From the NCBI GenBank assembly GCA_963693315.1, contig OY856188.1, forward strand, positions 203,460,029-203,524,028: a stretch of DNA of 64,000 nucleotides. The letters are read 5' to 3'. Shown here one piece after another: positions 34,619 to 45,196 of the stretch. Each line of letters opens with the position of its first letter. The first letter of the stretch is position 1. The notes below the pieces were generated by a model, which was not told the origin of the DNA, made no database searches, and saw only the letters and a program-made list of their open reading frames with translations. The stretch comes from Diogma glabrata (lineage: Eukaryota; Arthropoda; Insecta; Diptera; Cylindrotomidae). Both the position numbers and the translations under genes were made by a program.

Positions 34619-36784
34619 CTAGAACGTGGAAGAGACTACCAATAGATCATCTAAATAAACAAAGACATTTTCGTGATATTGATGTGGTATCACTTTGTGC
34701 ATTAGCCGACACATTGTCTGGGGAGCATTGCACAATCCAAAGGGCATAACCCGGAATTGATACAATGGACGACCAGGCACTGTGAAGGCTGTCTTGTCTC
34801 GAGATGCTTCTGCCAGAGGAATCTGCCAGAAAGCATCTTTGAGATCAATACTGGAAATGTACTTTGTGCTATTTATACGACCTAGTAAGCCATCAATCAA
34901 GGGAAGTGGGTAAGCGTCCTTTTTAGTTAGTGAATTGACACGACGGCTATCAATACATAATCTGTTTTTACCAGATTCTTTTTGTACCAAAACCACTGGC
35001 GAGCACCAAGAACTGTTTGACTCTTCGATCACGCCCATTTGAAGCATTCGGTCGAGTTCGGCAGAAACCTTTAGTTGAACAGCCGGCGATGTGGGATAGT
35101 GCCTCTGTTTAACAGGTGCACTATCACCAACATCGATGACATGTTCAACCAAAGAAGTCTTTCCGAGTCCAGACACTTCAAATGACGGGAAAGAATCCTT
35201 GATCATATCCAGTTCATGTTGCTGATCAGTGGTGAGGTTATGTGTATTAAAAGTTTGTAGCTCTGTGCGAGTCAGTTCACTAACAAAAGAAGGAACAATA
35301 CCGAATTTCTCCCAGAAATCTATGCCCAGGTAGAGCTCTTCTCGTAAACCAGGGACAATATGAAACCGCATTGGTTTAGTGGAGCCATTCACGGTTATTG
35401 GAATTTCTATGTAACCCAAAATTTTTGTTGCAGTACCATCTGCCGTACGAATACACGAAGTGTACTTACGGTAAGTTGTACCTGCTGAATCCAATAATTC
35501 CAAGGAATTTCTTCCAAGTATTGTGATTGACGCTCCACTATCCAATAGACCTGAAATATGTTTGTCCAAAATCTTGATTGTCAATCGCGGCCGAGGATCC
35601 TTTGTTTCTGAAAGGATAGATGAAACACAAGCTTTACGAAATAATTTCCTCATCCTCCAATATCTAATGTTGCGTTCAAGACGTCTAAAATACGTTCGAT
35701 GTAATGATGGGAAATTAAAGGTATTCGATGATTTTATTTGGGTTTCGTTGGTGGTTGCCGATCGTCCTGCGTCGCTACATCTCTCGTTGCCTTCTTCGTG
35801 CTGTTGTTCGGGCTGTTTTGAATCCATCGTTTCAATATATCCATCTCGATCTAGTTCCACATCCACCTCATAATCATCCACCTGCTGTAGCTTGCTAATT
35901 CTTAAATTTGATGTTCTGGTCGGAACTGGTGTGGACCACAACCGTTCAAACTTCTGACATAAAGTCCGAAGTTCATCAATTGAATGTATTGTTGCAGCTA
36001 GAGTAGCGTTTTGGAGCTCCACACTCAGTCCCTCCCGAGCAATTTCTAGCATTTCACGGTCAGCAAATGGACGTGCTAAACGACGATTTAACGAACCAAT
36101 CTCCACCAGATACTCGTACACGCTCTCCTTTGACTTTTGTTTGCGGTTCAGAAGAACTCGCAAGATCGCCTTATCATCAGTGAGCGTACCGAAGGTTTGT
36201 AGGAGTCCCTCCCTTAACACTGGATAGGTCACCACCTCATATTCATGAGTTAAATTCAGATAGTATCTGTCGGCAGCTCCCTTGAGATACCGTGGAACGA
36301 TAGACCCAAGGTCGTCCCAATTCACACGGTCCCTCCGGGCAGCCGCCTCCACTCTATGAATAAACTCATGAACATCAGGAGAGTGACCATCTCCTGTGAA
36401 GGTTGGAACCCAATTTGAGTCATAACGACTCAAATTGTTCCCATGAACCCCTCGGTACTCCACTGGTGCTAACGCTGGAGCCGCGTCACGCCATACCTGA
36501 GGAGGTTGGTTGTATGGTGGTGGTGCTGTAAGTGGAGCTTGTGGATATAATGGTGTTGGTTGTACCTGTGGTACTGATGGATAATTTAATGATAATTGCT
36601 GTTGTACTAATGCTGGACTATTGTGTATGTGTTCAGCTTGGAGTGATGGACCCAATTGTGGTATTGCAAAGTCCTCTGCCCAATTGTTCCCCCTGAAGTT
36701 CACACCCCGAACCAGACATTCGATCTGTAGTTCAGTGGGTTCCAAACCATAGAACGGATGGTCAACGTCTAGTTGGTTTGACAT
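34619..36784 (-). CDS. gag-pol: Gag, protease and N-terminal reverse transcriptase in one frame
   Basis: 721 residues from the ATG at 36784 (MSNQLDVDHPFYGLEP). Residues about 60-115 are Pro/Gln/Tyr-rich. Residues about 125-290 resemble the retrotransposon Gag core (WVPTFTGDGHSPDVHEFIHR, VPRYLKGAADRYY). I see no CCHC zinc knuckle; a basic stretch (RRLERNIRYWRMRKLFRK) may bind RNA instead. The aspartic protease has GLLDSGASITIL at about 415. The RT fingers and palm run from about 560 (GVIEESNSSWCSPVVLVQK) through SSIDLKDAFWQIPL and MPFGLCNAPQT to the catalytic VFVYLDDLLV at about 705-715. The frame then meets TAG (34619-34621), which replaces a residue between STF and EH, where Glu is usual. 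Downstream pol is in the same frame, so this looks like one nonsense change, not a designed frameshift. Confidence 0.93.
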   Translation of the reverse strand: MSNQLDVDHPFYGLEPTELQIECLVRGVNFRGNNWAEDFAIPQLGPSLQAEHIHNSPALVQQQLSLNYPSVPQVQPTPLYPQAPLTAPPPYNQPPQVWRDAAPALAPVEYRGVHGNNLSRYDSNWVPTFTGDGHSPDVHEFIHRVEAAARRDRVNWDDLGSIVPRYLKGAADRYYLNLTHEYEVVTYPVLREGLLQTFGTLTDDKAILRVLLNRKQKSKESVYEYLVEIGSLNRRLARPFADREMLEIAREGLSVELQNATLAATIHSIDELRTLCQKFERLWSTPVPTRTSNLRISKLQQVDDYEVDVELDRDGYIETMDSKQPEQQHEEGNERCSDAGRSATTNETQIKSSNTFNFPSLHRTYFRRLERNIRYWRMRKLFRKACVSSILSETKDPRPRLTIKILDKHISGLLDSGASITILGRNSLELLDSAGTTYRKYTSCIRTADGTATKILGYIEIPITVNGSTKPMRFHIVPGLREELYLGIDFWEKFGIVPSFVSELTRTELQTFNTHNLTTDQQHELDMIKDSFPSFEVSGLGKTSLVEHVIDVGDSAPVKQRHYPTSPAVQLKVSAELDRMLQMGVIEESNSSWCSPVVLVQKESGKNRLCIDSRRVNSLTKKDAYPLPLIDGLLGRINSTKYISSIDLKDAFWQIPLAEASRDKTAFTVPGRPLYQFRVMPFGLCNAPQTMCRLMHKVIPHQYHENVFVYLDDLLVVSSTF

Positions 36785-39073
36785 TTTGATGGTAAAACCC
36801 GAAAAATTATGAACTCGCTAAACAACAACACTAAAACCAATTCCCAACAACAAAAAATGTAGTTAGTACGCTGTAAAAGTGAAAACGAAAAACGCAAAAC
36901 GAAAAAAAACAACGAACGCCCCAAAAAAAAAAAATTTGTAAAAACAAACTTGTACAAGAACAAAAAAAACCGCTGTCGCCGCTAATCTTTACTGAATCTT
37001 TTACAAAAGTTCCTGAAATATTGTATGTGTAAAAATATAATTTATTTATTTAATTTCAGATATACTGAAATATATATATATACCTAAAATTAGTTATTGA
37101 CGATAGCACCCCTAAGAATATTTATTTATTTTTAAAAGAAAATTGAAAAATAAAAATATCTAGAAGAATGTTTATTTATTGGATGCACCGTCCTAACTCT
37201 GAAATATTGATTTATTTTTTTTTTAAAAAATAAAAAATATTTATTTATATCTTGATGTAATTTGCTTAGTTAAAAAAAATTATTTATTTAGTTACCTAAA
37301 ATTAACTTAAATTTAAAAAAATTATTTATTTAATAAAAATTTTATTTAATTAATTTTTGAAAAATTTGTTTGATTTATTTTATTTTTATTTTTATTTAAT
37401 AATTAGATAAGAGATTCCCAAAATCAAGATTCGTCTGGAGACAATTGTAAAAAGTAAGTATGGTACAATTTCCATTTTGTTTAAATTTGAATTCCCGCGT
37501 TCGCGAGCCCACTCCAACAATGCATGTGAGAACTGACTAGAAAAGCCCCTAACGACCAGATTCTACAGAACAGATTCTCCCCAACCTAATAAAACAATCA
37601 CAACTGTCACGATTAGACACTAGGTCCATTTCTACTGACCCAGTTGTGCTTGTTTAATCTACAAATAAATTACAACTAAACCTAATGCGAAAGTTGAAGA
37701 ACGCTCCCGAGCACCAGACTTCAACACCTAAACCCCATGGAAAATTGTTTTATTGTAAAAGCTAAGTGGAAAAATGGAAAAGTTTTTGAATTTGTTTGAG
37801 GTGAAGCCTCTGATCCTGAAAGCAAAGTATAATTGGTTCTTCTCTTCATTACACCGAAGAAGCCTCTGAGCAAAGAATGGTACTACTGGTTTGCACCTAA
37901 GTACAAACACAGCAACACCACTCCTCGTCCCTGAGAACCTCCTCGCCGAATGAAGAGAAGAAACCAATGTTCTTCGATCGCATAACCCCGATGGTCATAG
38001 GCGATCTAAGAACGACATCAATGTTAAGGGGATAAGCCCCATGGATGGCTTGTTAGGCCTACCGCTGAGAAAGTGAATCAATAAACCTAAATACTACATA
38101 ACTTATCCATAATCCAAACAATTCCCTATTTAAAAATGCTAAATCGAAACATGAAATATATAATATGTGTTAATAAGGTTTTACATGAAATTAATTAAAT
38201 TAAATCTTCAGACTAAATAATAAATTGGTAATTTAAAAAAAATTACGATTATTTTACATTTAAAACTAAGCTTACTAATCTTTAAATTATTAATTCTAAT
38301 ATATTTGTTCAGGTTGAATCTTTCGCTTTATTTATTGTATTCAAAACAAAAAATAAATGTTAGCTAAAAATAATTGTTTCTATATTTATACCATTTTTTA
38401 AAATTAATCGCAATAAAAAATAATTTAAAAAATGGTGGTAGCTAAAATGGACTCATACGAGATATGTATACGTACATCCGCGGATCATTATGATGACAAA
38501 TGTAGAGATATTGATTTGGATCCGGCTCACTCTATAAAGTTGATGGGAATTAATTATTTCCAATTGTACTTCCATAAACACAGACCAATAATACTTTGAA
38601 AGTAGTGACGAAAGATTTAAACTTATACAAAACCGTTGAAAACTGTTTGGTCAATGTTAACTTTTATTACGTTAATAACATCCTAAAACTCATAAAAACA
38701 TGACTTAACCACAATCAAAAAAAACATACGATTAATTTCATATATAAATTAATTGCATCATCCAAGAATATGTACAATATATAACCAAATATAAATATAC
38801 ATTATGTACAAAAAATTGTACTATGTATATAAAAAAAAATATGTACAGGATATACAAAAGATATGTACAATAGTATACCAAAAATATGTACAATATGTAC
38901 GTGGTAGCATAAAAAAATTTCAAAAAAAAAAACTGCTTCCCCAAAACGGTTTTCTTTTTTCCAAATAAAAAAAACAATTAGTATTACTAAAAGCAGATGA
39001 CAGCACAAAAAACAATCTCCAAAAAAATTGCTGTCCCAAAACGGTTTTTTCCAAAATTAAAAAAAAATTAGTC
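36785..39073 (-). other. Inner part of the long leader of the young gypsy element
   Basis: About 2.3 kb between the leader ORF and gag. 37020-37400 is dominated by TATTTATT-like runs. 37500-38080 is G+C-richer, with an open minus-strand frame at 37728-37967 (starts MVSSLHSARRFSG) that I do not recognise. 38740-38920 repeats TATGTACAATA. Elements of the mdg1/412 group are, as I recall, also known for long leaders. Confidence 0.6.
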
Positions 39074-39598
39074 TTAACTAATTATACAATGAGGAACAGG
39101 GGCCTCCTGTGGACCAGACCACTCCTCTTCCTGTCGCATGATCGGTGAGATGGGAACCACCTCAACCAGCTCCTCTATTTGAGTACTCTTGGTCGAGGAA
39201 GCTCCCAGCTCCACGACCAGGCGACTCTCCTTCTCCTTCTTCCTCCTCTCCTTCCTCTTCAGGTGTGAGCTCCTGTTTTTCTTGACCCGTCTCCTCTCAC
39301 GCCAGCCCACATTCACTTCCTCATTCACTCCATTCAACTCCTCATCCACTATCTCACAAATCAAATCATCCAATGCCTTATCATACTGCTCTTCGTAGAT
39401 ATCATTCATAATCTCCAGATATAACTTATCTTTCACCTCATTCATAACCACATTTATAATTCCTTTCACCACATTCATCGCCTCATTCATCTTCTCCTTT
39501 CTCTCTATCTGCTCTCTCTCTTCCACCTCATCCATCCAGGGCTCAAACCCCCCTGGTCGACACCTCCTTATCAACCCCTGACCCCTCATCGTATACAT
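39074..39598 (-). CDS. Leader ORF of the young gypsy element, unknown protein
   Basis: 174 residues from the first ATG (39598, MYTMRGQGLIRRCRPGGFEP); the frame is open slightly further upstream. The protein is highly charged. Acidic/basic helical stretches run DEVEEREQIERKEKMNEAMN, then VVMNEVKDKLYLEIMNDIYE. An arginine/lysine-rich block (WRERRRVKKNRSSHLKRKER) follows, and the tail is acidic (QIEELVEVVPISP). It looks like a coiled-coil plus nucleic-acid-binding or nuclear-targeting design. The coding strand is strongly purine-rich, unlike the surrounding A+T-rich leader, which argues that the frame is kept by selection. It lies upstream of gag on the same strand, so it could be translated first from the genomic RNA. 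I know no function for it. Confidence 0.55.
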   Translation of the reverse strand: MYTMRGQGLIRRCRPGGFEPWMDEVEEREQIERKEKMNEAMNVVKGIINVVMNEVKDKLYLEIMNDIYEEQYDKALDDLICEIVDEELNGVNEEVNVGWRERRRVKKNRSSHLKRKERRKKEKESRLVVELGASSTKSTQIEELVEVVPISPIMRQEEEWSGPQEAPVPHCIIS

Positions 39599-39616
39599 AT
39601 TCTCTATCAATTCCAA

Positions 39617-39998
39617 AAAATTTCAAAAACTATTTCTAAAATCCCACACTATTACAAAAAAACGAATTAAATGGTAGAAGTATTATTCAATCCTTATCCA
39701 AGAAACTCCACGTATATTAAATACGTATATACCCAAAAAAAACCACAACCTAAACAGGTTCGTAAAGAAAAACAACCTTTAATTCAATGGGTTGACCAAC
39801 CCAAAACCGGTTGACCACACCCAGCAAAAAAAAATAAAAAATGTCAAAACTGGTTTCACCACCCATAAATATATATATTATTCCGCCAAAATTTTACGCG
39901 CTAAAAATAATACAAAAAAAATTTATTTACCGTAATTACGGTATTTTACGAAAGAAAAGGAAAAAAAAATATCCAAAACCTAAACTGGTTCCACCAGG
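39617..39998 (-). other. First part of the leader, next to the primer site
   Basis: No gene is recognised. It contains repeated AAAACCGGTTGACCA-like and AAACTGGTTTCACCA-like stretches (39720-40000), possibly RNA packaging or structural elements. Confidence 0.4.
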
Positions 39999-40016
39999 GT
40001 TTCGTTTCGGCTGCCA
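39999..40016 (-). promoter_or_regulatory. Probable primer binding site of the young gypsy element
   Basis: On the minus strand TGGCAGCCGAAACGAAAC starts three bases inside the 5' LTR. The TGG start and position fit a primer site. I could not match it to a specific tRNA. Confidence 0.5.
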
Positions 40017-40019
40017 CTC

Positions 40020-41072
40020 TGCACTGTTACCCTGTTACGGGGCCAGTTTGTAACTTTTATTTGAACTTTTGTTACACTATAAATTAACACGGGATAACTT
40101 GGCCCCAATACGAATTTGACATTAGGAATCTCTATTATCTTACTATATTTATCTTAACATTCCGAAGGGGAAAATAATTAAACAAGAATTAATATATCTA
40201 TAAAATAAATTACCTCGAACTAAAAACTGTTGATTGATGATCTGGTTTCTAATTTTTCAATTCCATTGACTAGCGTTTGATCAACTAACTATATTGGCCG
40301 AACTAATTCGTGAACATCAGTTGCTGCTGTAGTTGCTGCACATTGAATTACACCTTCGCTGTTCGAAATGCCCAATTGAACATTACTTTTGATCCTTTAA
40401 CTTTTCATTCCATACCATATCTTGCTTTAAATCCGTGCGGTTTCAACAACCGGAAAATCCACCATACACTCGATTGTTTCTAACTGTGGTAATAGGCTTA
40501 TTTTCATTTACTGCCACTTTATAAAGCAAATTTTCTTTTATGATGAGTTAAGTATAAACTTAATGAAAACACCCATGACACACTTCTTGTATCAATTAAC
40601 AGAAAATTCTTTTTGAAATCAACATAAAATGGAATTAGTATTTATTTTTAATGATCAATTAACAAATTCAAACTAACAAATCAATTTAAATTACAGATTT
40701 TGTTCACAAATTCATTTAAACATTTACTTTCAAGAACCAAAATCAGAATGAATCTTTTTTTTTGAAAAAATCGAACAATGTGATTTTCTATTTGACATCT
40801 TCCGATGTCAAAATAAATCGGGTAACATCGAAAATTCAGTAAAGATTAATCACGACAACGACATCTGTTCGCTAGAATTGGAAATAAAATTGAGTACGTT
40901 CGTTTGCTTTTTATAGTATATTCAAAATTTAACTAGCAGTTAAGTTTTAGAAAATTTTAAAATTATTATTAATGTAAAAATGAACGGAAACTAATGAAAT
41001 GCATTTTTATTGAATTGAAAACGAAGATGAATTTGGTTTTATTATTGTTTTGCGATTATTGCGATCGTTACA
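40020..41072 (-). repeat. 5' LTR of the young gypsy element
   Basis: 1,053 bp, near-identical to 31187-32239, followed by the AAAT target duplicate at 41073-41076. Confidence 0.95.
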
Positions 41073-41222
41073 AAATTATAGATTAACGTCTTTGAATATC
41101 AAAAGATACCATGCTAACTGGGGAACTAGGGCTCAAGAGTAGTTAATTTTCTTTGAGGAATTTATTCACGTTGATTTTAAAGTTTTGAGGATTAAAATTA
41201 TCAGGAAAGACCCACGCCGGTA
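41073..41222 (-). pseudogene. 5'-truncated LINE 3' end split by the gypsy insertion
   Basis: The minus strand reads WVFPDNFNPQNFKINVNKFL then a stop. This parallels SSVFPDEFSPQAFKENV at the end of the LINE at 22905-24060. After the stop comes the 3' UTR block CATGGTATCTTTTGATATTC (41090-41117 region). The tail continues on the other side of the gypsy at 31150-31186. Only the last about 25 codons are present. Confidence 0.8.
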
Positions 41223-41409
41223 AAAATAATTTGTTTTTTGTTATGAATAAATTTCTTTTTTAAATTAATAATTCTCGAGAGTCTCGAAAATCTCAAGAAA
41301 TTCAAATAATTATTCCCGATTTCTCGAGAAACACGATTGTTGATAAAATCGAGATTCTCGAATCTCGAGATTCATAAAAGTTCGAGAAATCAGAAACTCT
41401 AGCTAGAAT

Positions 41410-41856
41410 CAGATACTTCATTTGATCAAAACACCTGTCACAAATTGTTCTGTCACTGAAAATTGTCACCATAAAATATCGAACAAAAAACCTTTAATCG
41501 TAAACCAACAAACAAAACAAACCCAAACAAAAATATTTGAAGCTAAACTAACACAAAATACATATTTCATAATTTATTGTCCAAAACGGTGTAAATATTA
41601 ACATTTCGCCCTTTATTCCTTTTGATACAAAAAATAAAATAATATTTCCAGGATAACAAAAAAAAAATAAAGGACACAAAAATCGCAATAAATAAAAATT
41701 TATTTCTATTTGAATGTTTTTTTGTTGGTCCTACATATGAGTTGTGTGCTGCGAGTATAATATCCCATTCACTCCGTTTTTGATGTTGATTTTATTTAAT
41801 TTTTTTTTTTGCATTGTTCCATTCGCGCAATTCATTATTTATTATGTAACTGTAAC

Positions 41857-41943
<87 letters not shown>

Positions 41944-42355
41944 CATATATGGGAAATTTATTTTCTGTCATTAAAATACTATACAATTCAGACTTGTTTA
42001 TTTATATTTTATGTTGATATATATACAGTTAGTTACATTACCGAAAATCAACCAATCCATCGTCAGAGAACGTTTAATTTTTTTTGTTTTATTTTAAGGA
42101 TTGCAAGGAAAAACCACAAATAATTTTTGTTTTATTTGAAATAAAAACAAAATGTATTGTTTTGTGGCATATTTGATTAGGAGAGGATATAATTTATTAT
42201 ATTTGTTTTTAAAATGTTTGTTTTAGCTCATTTTTTTTAAATTAATGATAAAATGGAATGGTTTTTCGATGCAGTGATTAGATTATTTTATTCCACTCTT
42301 CCACTTGATGGCTACTCGATTTTTTTCTCGGAGGCGACTTATAAGTTATAACATC
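41410..42355. other. A+T-rich spacer with an (AT)n microsatellite
   Basis: A pure AT run of about 82 bases occupies 41859-41940. The rest is A+T-rich with no gene. Ile-Tyr open frames here are repeat artefacts. Confidence 0.6.
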
Positions 42356-42587
42356 CTCTTTGGCAGTGGCGGATTACCATAGAGGCGGAAGAGGCGGCCG
42401 CCTCGGGCCCCACATGCACAGGGGCCCCCTCGCTACAAATAGTATTGATATTTTATAGGTATTCAAATATCAGATGACTGCGTTCATTCAACCAAAGTTT
42501 TTAAACCTAAAGATTTTTTTAATATTATCCCACATGTAAAAGTGTTAGGTTGTCAATTTGTTTTACTTCTTTCATGTATGAAAGTAT

Positions 42588-42589
<2 letters not shown>

Positions 42590-42635
<46 letters not shown>
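42590..42635. repeat. (TTA)n microsatellite inside the hAT
   Basis: About 15 uninterrupted units. Confidence 0.95.
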
Positions 42636-42636
<1 letters not shown>

Positions 42637-43239
42637 TGTATGTATTTATTTTAATAATTCTAATTTGATAGTTTTATAATTTTTTAATGTACAAATTCGT
42701 TTTCCAATTTGTATAGTAAAAAAAACATTTTGTTTTGAAAAGTTCCACTGTTACGAATGAATATTAATACTAAAACTTTATTTGCAATGGGCTGTTATTA
42801 TATTAATCGCAAAATTATTGATAAAAACAAAATCCAGATAAGTATTTTTTGGATATTTGAAGTATATTTGAGTTTTATGTTTTCATCAATGATTTTGGAT
42901 TTCTTTTAAGACCTACAATTTATTGAAAGCATTAAACTGAAAACCTCAATTTTAAGCATATAATTGTACATATTTTAGATTAATTTCATATATAACTAAA
43001 TAAATGAAAACTTTTTAACGTGTAGAATTGAAATCTATTATTGTATGCTTAAAATCCATGTATTTTTTATACAATACATGCTAAATTCATCATTTGGATT
43101 AACGTTTGAAAAGGGTTTCCATATGATATGATTGATATAGTACAGGTGTTTTAGCTTTAGTTGTATATTTCGTTTTATCAACGTTGATTGGAAAAAAGAT
43201 TGTCTAAAAAATTTGTTTGAAAAATTTGAAAAAAAGATT

Positions 43240-44949
43240 GTTTGTAACTGGACGTATTGATACTCAAATAGCTCGTGAAATTGAAGTACAACAAAAATGC
43301 TGGCGGAAGTTTTAAAAAGAGTTGCAGCTACAGTAAAGCTATTAGTTACTTTGGGTTTAGCATTTCGTTGTCATCGAGAAGATATTGATTCGAACAGAAA
43401 AGGAAATTTTATGACATGCATTGAGTACCTATCCCAATTTGATGATTTTCTTAAAAATCATTTGGAGAGGTACAGCCATCCAGGAAAAGGTAATGTAAGT
43501 TATTTATCACATACCACATGCGATGAATTTATAAATTTAATGGGAACTGAAGTAAAAGAACACCTAATTCAAGAAATTCAGGACTCTTTATATTATTCAA
43601 TTATTGTTGATTCTACGCCAGACGTGAACCACACTGACCAACTAAGTTTTATATTAAGGTACATTGATAAGGTGGGCGATGCGAGAGAACGATTTTCGGA
43701 TTTTTACAAATTGAAAATCACAATTCAGAATATCTTGCACAACTTATTTTGAAAACTTTAAACAATTTGTCTTTGGATATTAAAAATTGTCGCGGTCAAA
43801 CATATATGGCCGGAAAATATAATGGTTTACCAGCCAGAATTAAAACTCTAAGTGAGACCGCCATTTTTATTCCTTGTACAAGTCATACGCTTAATTTAAT
43901 TGGAAATTATGCTGCAGATGCATATTCTACTGCGGTGTATTATTTTAACTTTATCAAAAATATATATGTATTCTTTTCTTCATCTACTCACAGATGGAAG
44001 TTGCTTATTGATAATTTTTCCGATCCTAATTCCAAACATATTAAAAAATTAAGTGACACAAGTGACAAGATGGTCTGCAAGAGCTGATGCAGTATCCGCC
44101 TTGCGGTTTAATTACAAAAATATTAAAAGCATTCTTATCCAAATTAGCGAAAATGAAGACGAAAAACCGATGACTAAAGTTGAGGTTAAAAAATTAGCTA
44201 GCTCTTTCGACGAATATGAATTGCCTTATTAACCGTTCTATGGGATATATTATTGCAAAAAATCAATAGTACTAGAAAATCATTTCAAAATATTCAAACG
44301 AACTTATTACAAGGAGTAAAACTGTTTAAATCTTTGTCGCAATTTATAAGGGATGTTCGGAATGATTTTGAGAGCATAGAAAAGCAAGCAAACTTATTAA
44401 CAGACAATATTAGCTACAAAGAAGGACGAAAAAGAAAACGCAAAATTATGTATGATGAATCATCTGCAAATGATACACAGTTAGTAGGACGAGAATTGTT
44501 TATTATATGATCTGTGTCTCATATCTCACAATATGATCTGTGATAGACTTGCCACTGAAATGTCTACCAGAACGTCCATATATGAAACTGTTTTAAATAA
44601 TTTTAAATTATTTTTTGATCAAAATATATCCAGTGATGAAGTTGACAAGTGTATTTTAGAATTGTCATATACATATGCGAGGGATATAGAAGTACAATAT
44701 TTTAAAGACGAAGTACATCATTTTTTAAAATATATAAAAGAAGAGAACATCACTTGTCCATTTAAGATGCACAAGGTAATCATTGATGGCCTGCAATCTT
44801 CATTTCCCAATGTGGAAACTATTTTAAAAATATTTCTTACATTGCCGATATGCAACGCAAGTGGGGAACGATCGTTCTCCGTTCTGAAGCGGATAAAAAA
44901 TTATTTAAGAAATAGTCTTAATCAAACTCATTTGCAAAATTTTTGGTAA
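43240..44949 (+). pseudogene. hAT transposase (ZMYM1-like), multiply frameshifted
   Basis: The pieces in order show the family plan. The N-terminal segment reads IAREIEVQQKCWRKVLKRV, then GLAFRCHREDIDSN, ERYSHPGKGNVSYLS and the catalytic-region IIVDSTPDVNHTDQLSFI. Next come LDIKNCRGQTYMAGKYNG and AIFIPCTSHTLNLIG, then FFSSSTHRWKLL and WSARADAV. The C-terminal hAT dimerisation block is LPICNASGERSFSVLKRIK, ending at the stop 44947-44949. Breaks: a frame change near 43740; a short duplication of AAGTGACA near 44053-44070 that shifts frame just before the RWSARAD block; stops near 44231 and 44508. The usual residues between GQ-Y and MAGKYNG are missing. The N-terminal zinc finger is absent. The enzyme would cut and rejoin element ends in the nucleus; this copy cannot be active. 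Confidence 0.9.
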
Positions 44950-45196
44950 AATCTTAGGCCCCAAAATTTTGTTCCGCCTCAGGCCCTTTAAAGGCATAAT
45001 CCGCCACTGCTCTTTGGCTTTCCTGAAGAACAAATGCTAGTAATTATATGGTTAGTAGTTTTGTAGGGCAATTCTGAGTTTCAATTTGACAAGATCAGAG
45101 TTGAGTTATTTGGACCAACAAAATCGAACCAATACAAAATGACAAAACATTCAAATAAAACATGCTCTTCAGAATCACATCACATAAAACATGTAT

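Larger units (their letters stand above)
31187..41072 (-). mobile_element. Young full-length gypsy LTR retrotransposon (9,886 bp, TSD AAAT)
   Basis: Direct LTRs of 1,053 bp (31187-32239 and 40020-41072) begin TGCACTGTTACC and end GATCGTTACA. They are flanked by AAAT at 31183-31186 and 41073-41076. I found one difference between the LTRs (T near 31849, C near 40682), so insertion is recent. Order on the minus strand: 5' LTR, primer site, 3.2-kb leader with an extra ORF, gag-PR-RT-RNase H-IN in one frame, short 3' region, 3' LTR. There is no envelope gene. A single TAG breaks the polyprotein. Confidence 0.95.
30171..41401. mobile_element. hAT transposon with 8-bp TSD GCTAGAAT, hosting nested LINE and gypsy
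   Basis: The termini TAGAGTTTCTGCTCGAGAAA (30171) and, reverse-complemented, TAGAGTTTCTGATTTCTCGA (ending 41401) form imperfect inverted repeats. Identical GCTAGAAT lies at 30163-30170 and 41402-41409. Both subterminal regions are full of CTCGAGA repeats (30180-30310 and 41270-41395). Without the nested LINE and gypsy the element is only about 1.2 kb. It carries a probable transposase relic at 30600-31060. Confidence 0.92.
42364..45009 (+). mobile_element. Tip100/ZMYM1-type hAT transposon, complete ends, TSD CTCTTTGG
   Basis: The 13-bp perfect inverted ends are CAGTGGCGGATTA (42364-42376) and TAATCCGCCACTG (44997-45009). Identical CTCTTTGG flanks lie at 42356-42363 and 45010-45017. Subterminal GGCGGCCGCCTCGGGCCCC is partly mirrored by GGGGCC-like sequence at the right. 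The interior carries a broken transposase on the plus strand and a (TTA)n run at 42590-42635. Confidence 0.96.

Noticed and set aside
35523..35873. 116-codon plus-strand frame
   Set aside because: Antisense of the gag-protease region, which has clear domain matches on the minus strand.
31187..41072. CRISPR-like or tandem array reading of the two 1-kb repeats
   Set aside because: They are LTRs bounded by a 4-bp target duplication, with gag-pol between them.
41744..42123. Open frames with Ile-Tyr repeats
   Set aside because: Artefact of the (AT)n run at 41859-41940.
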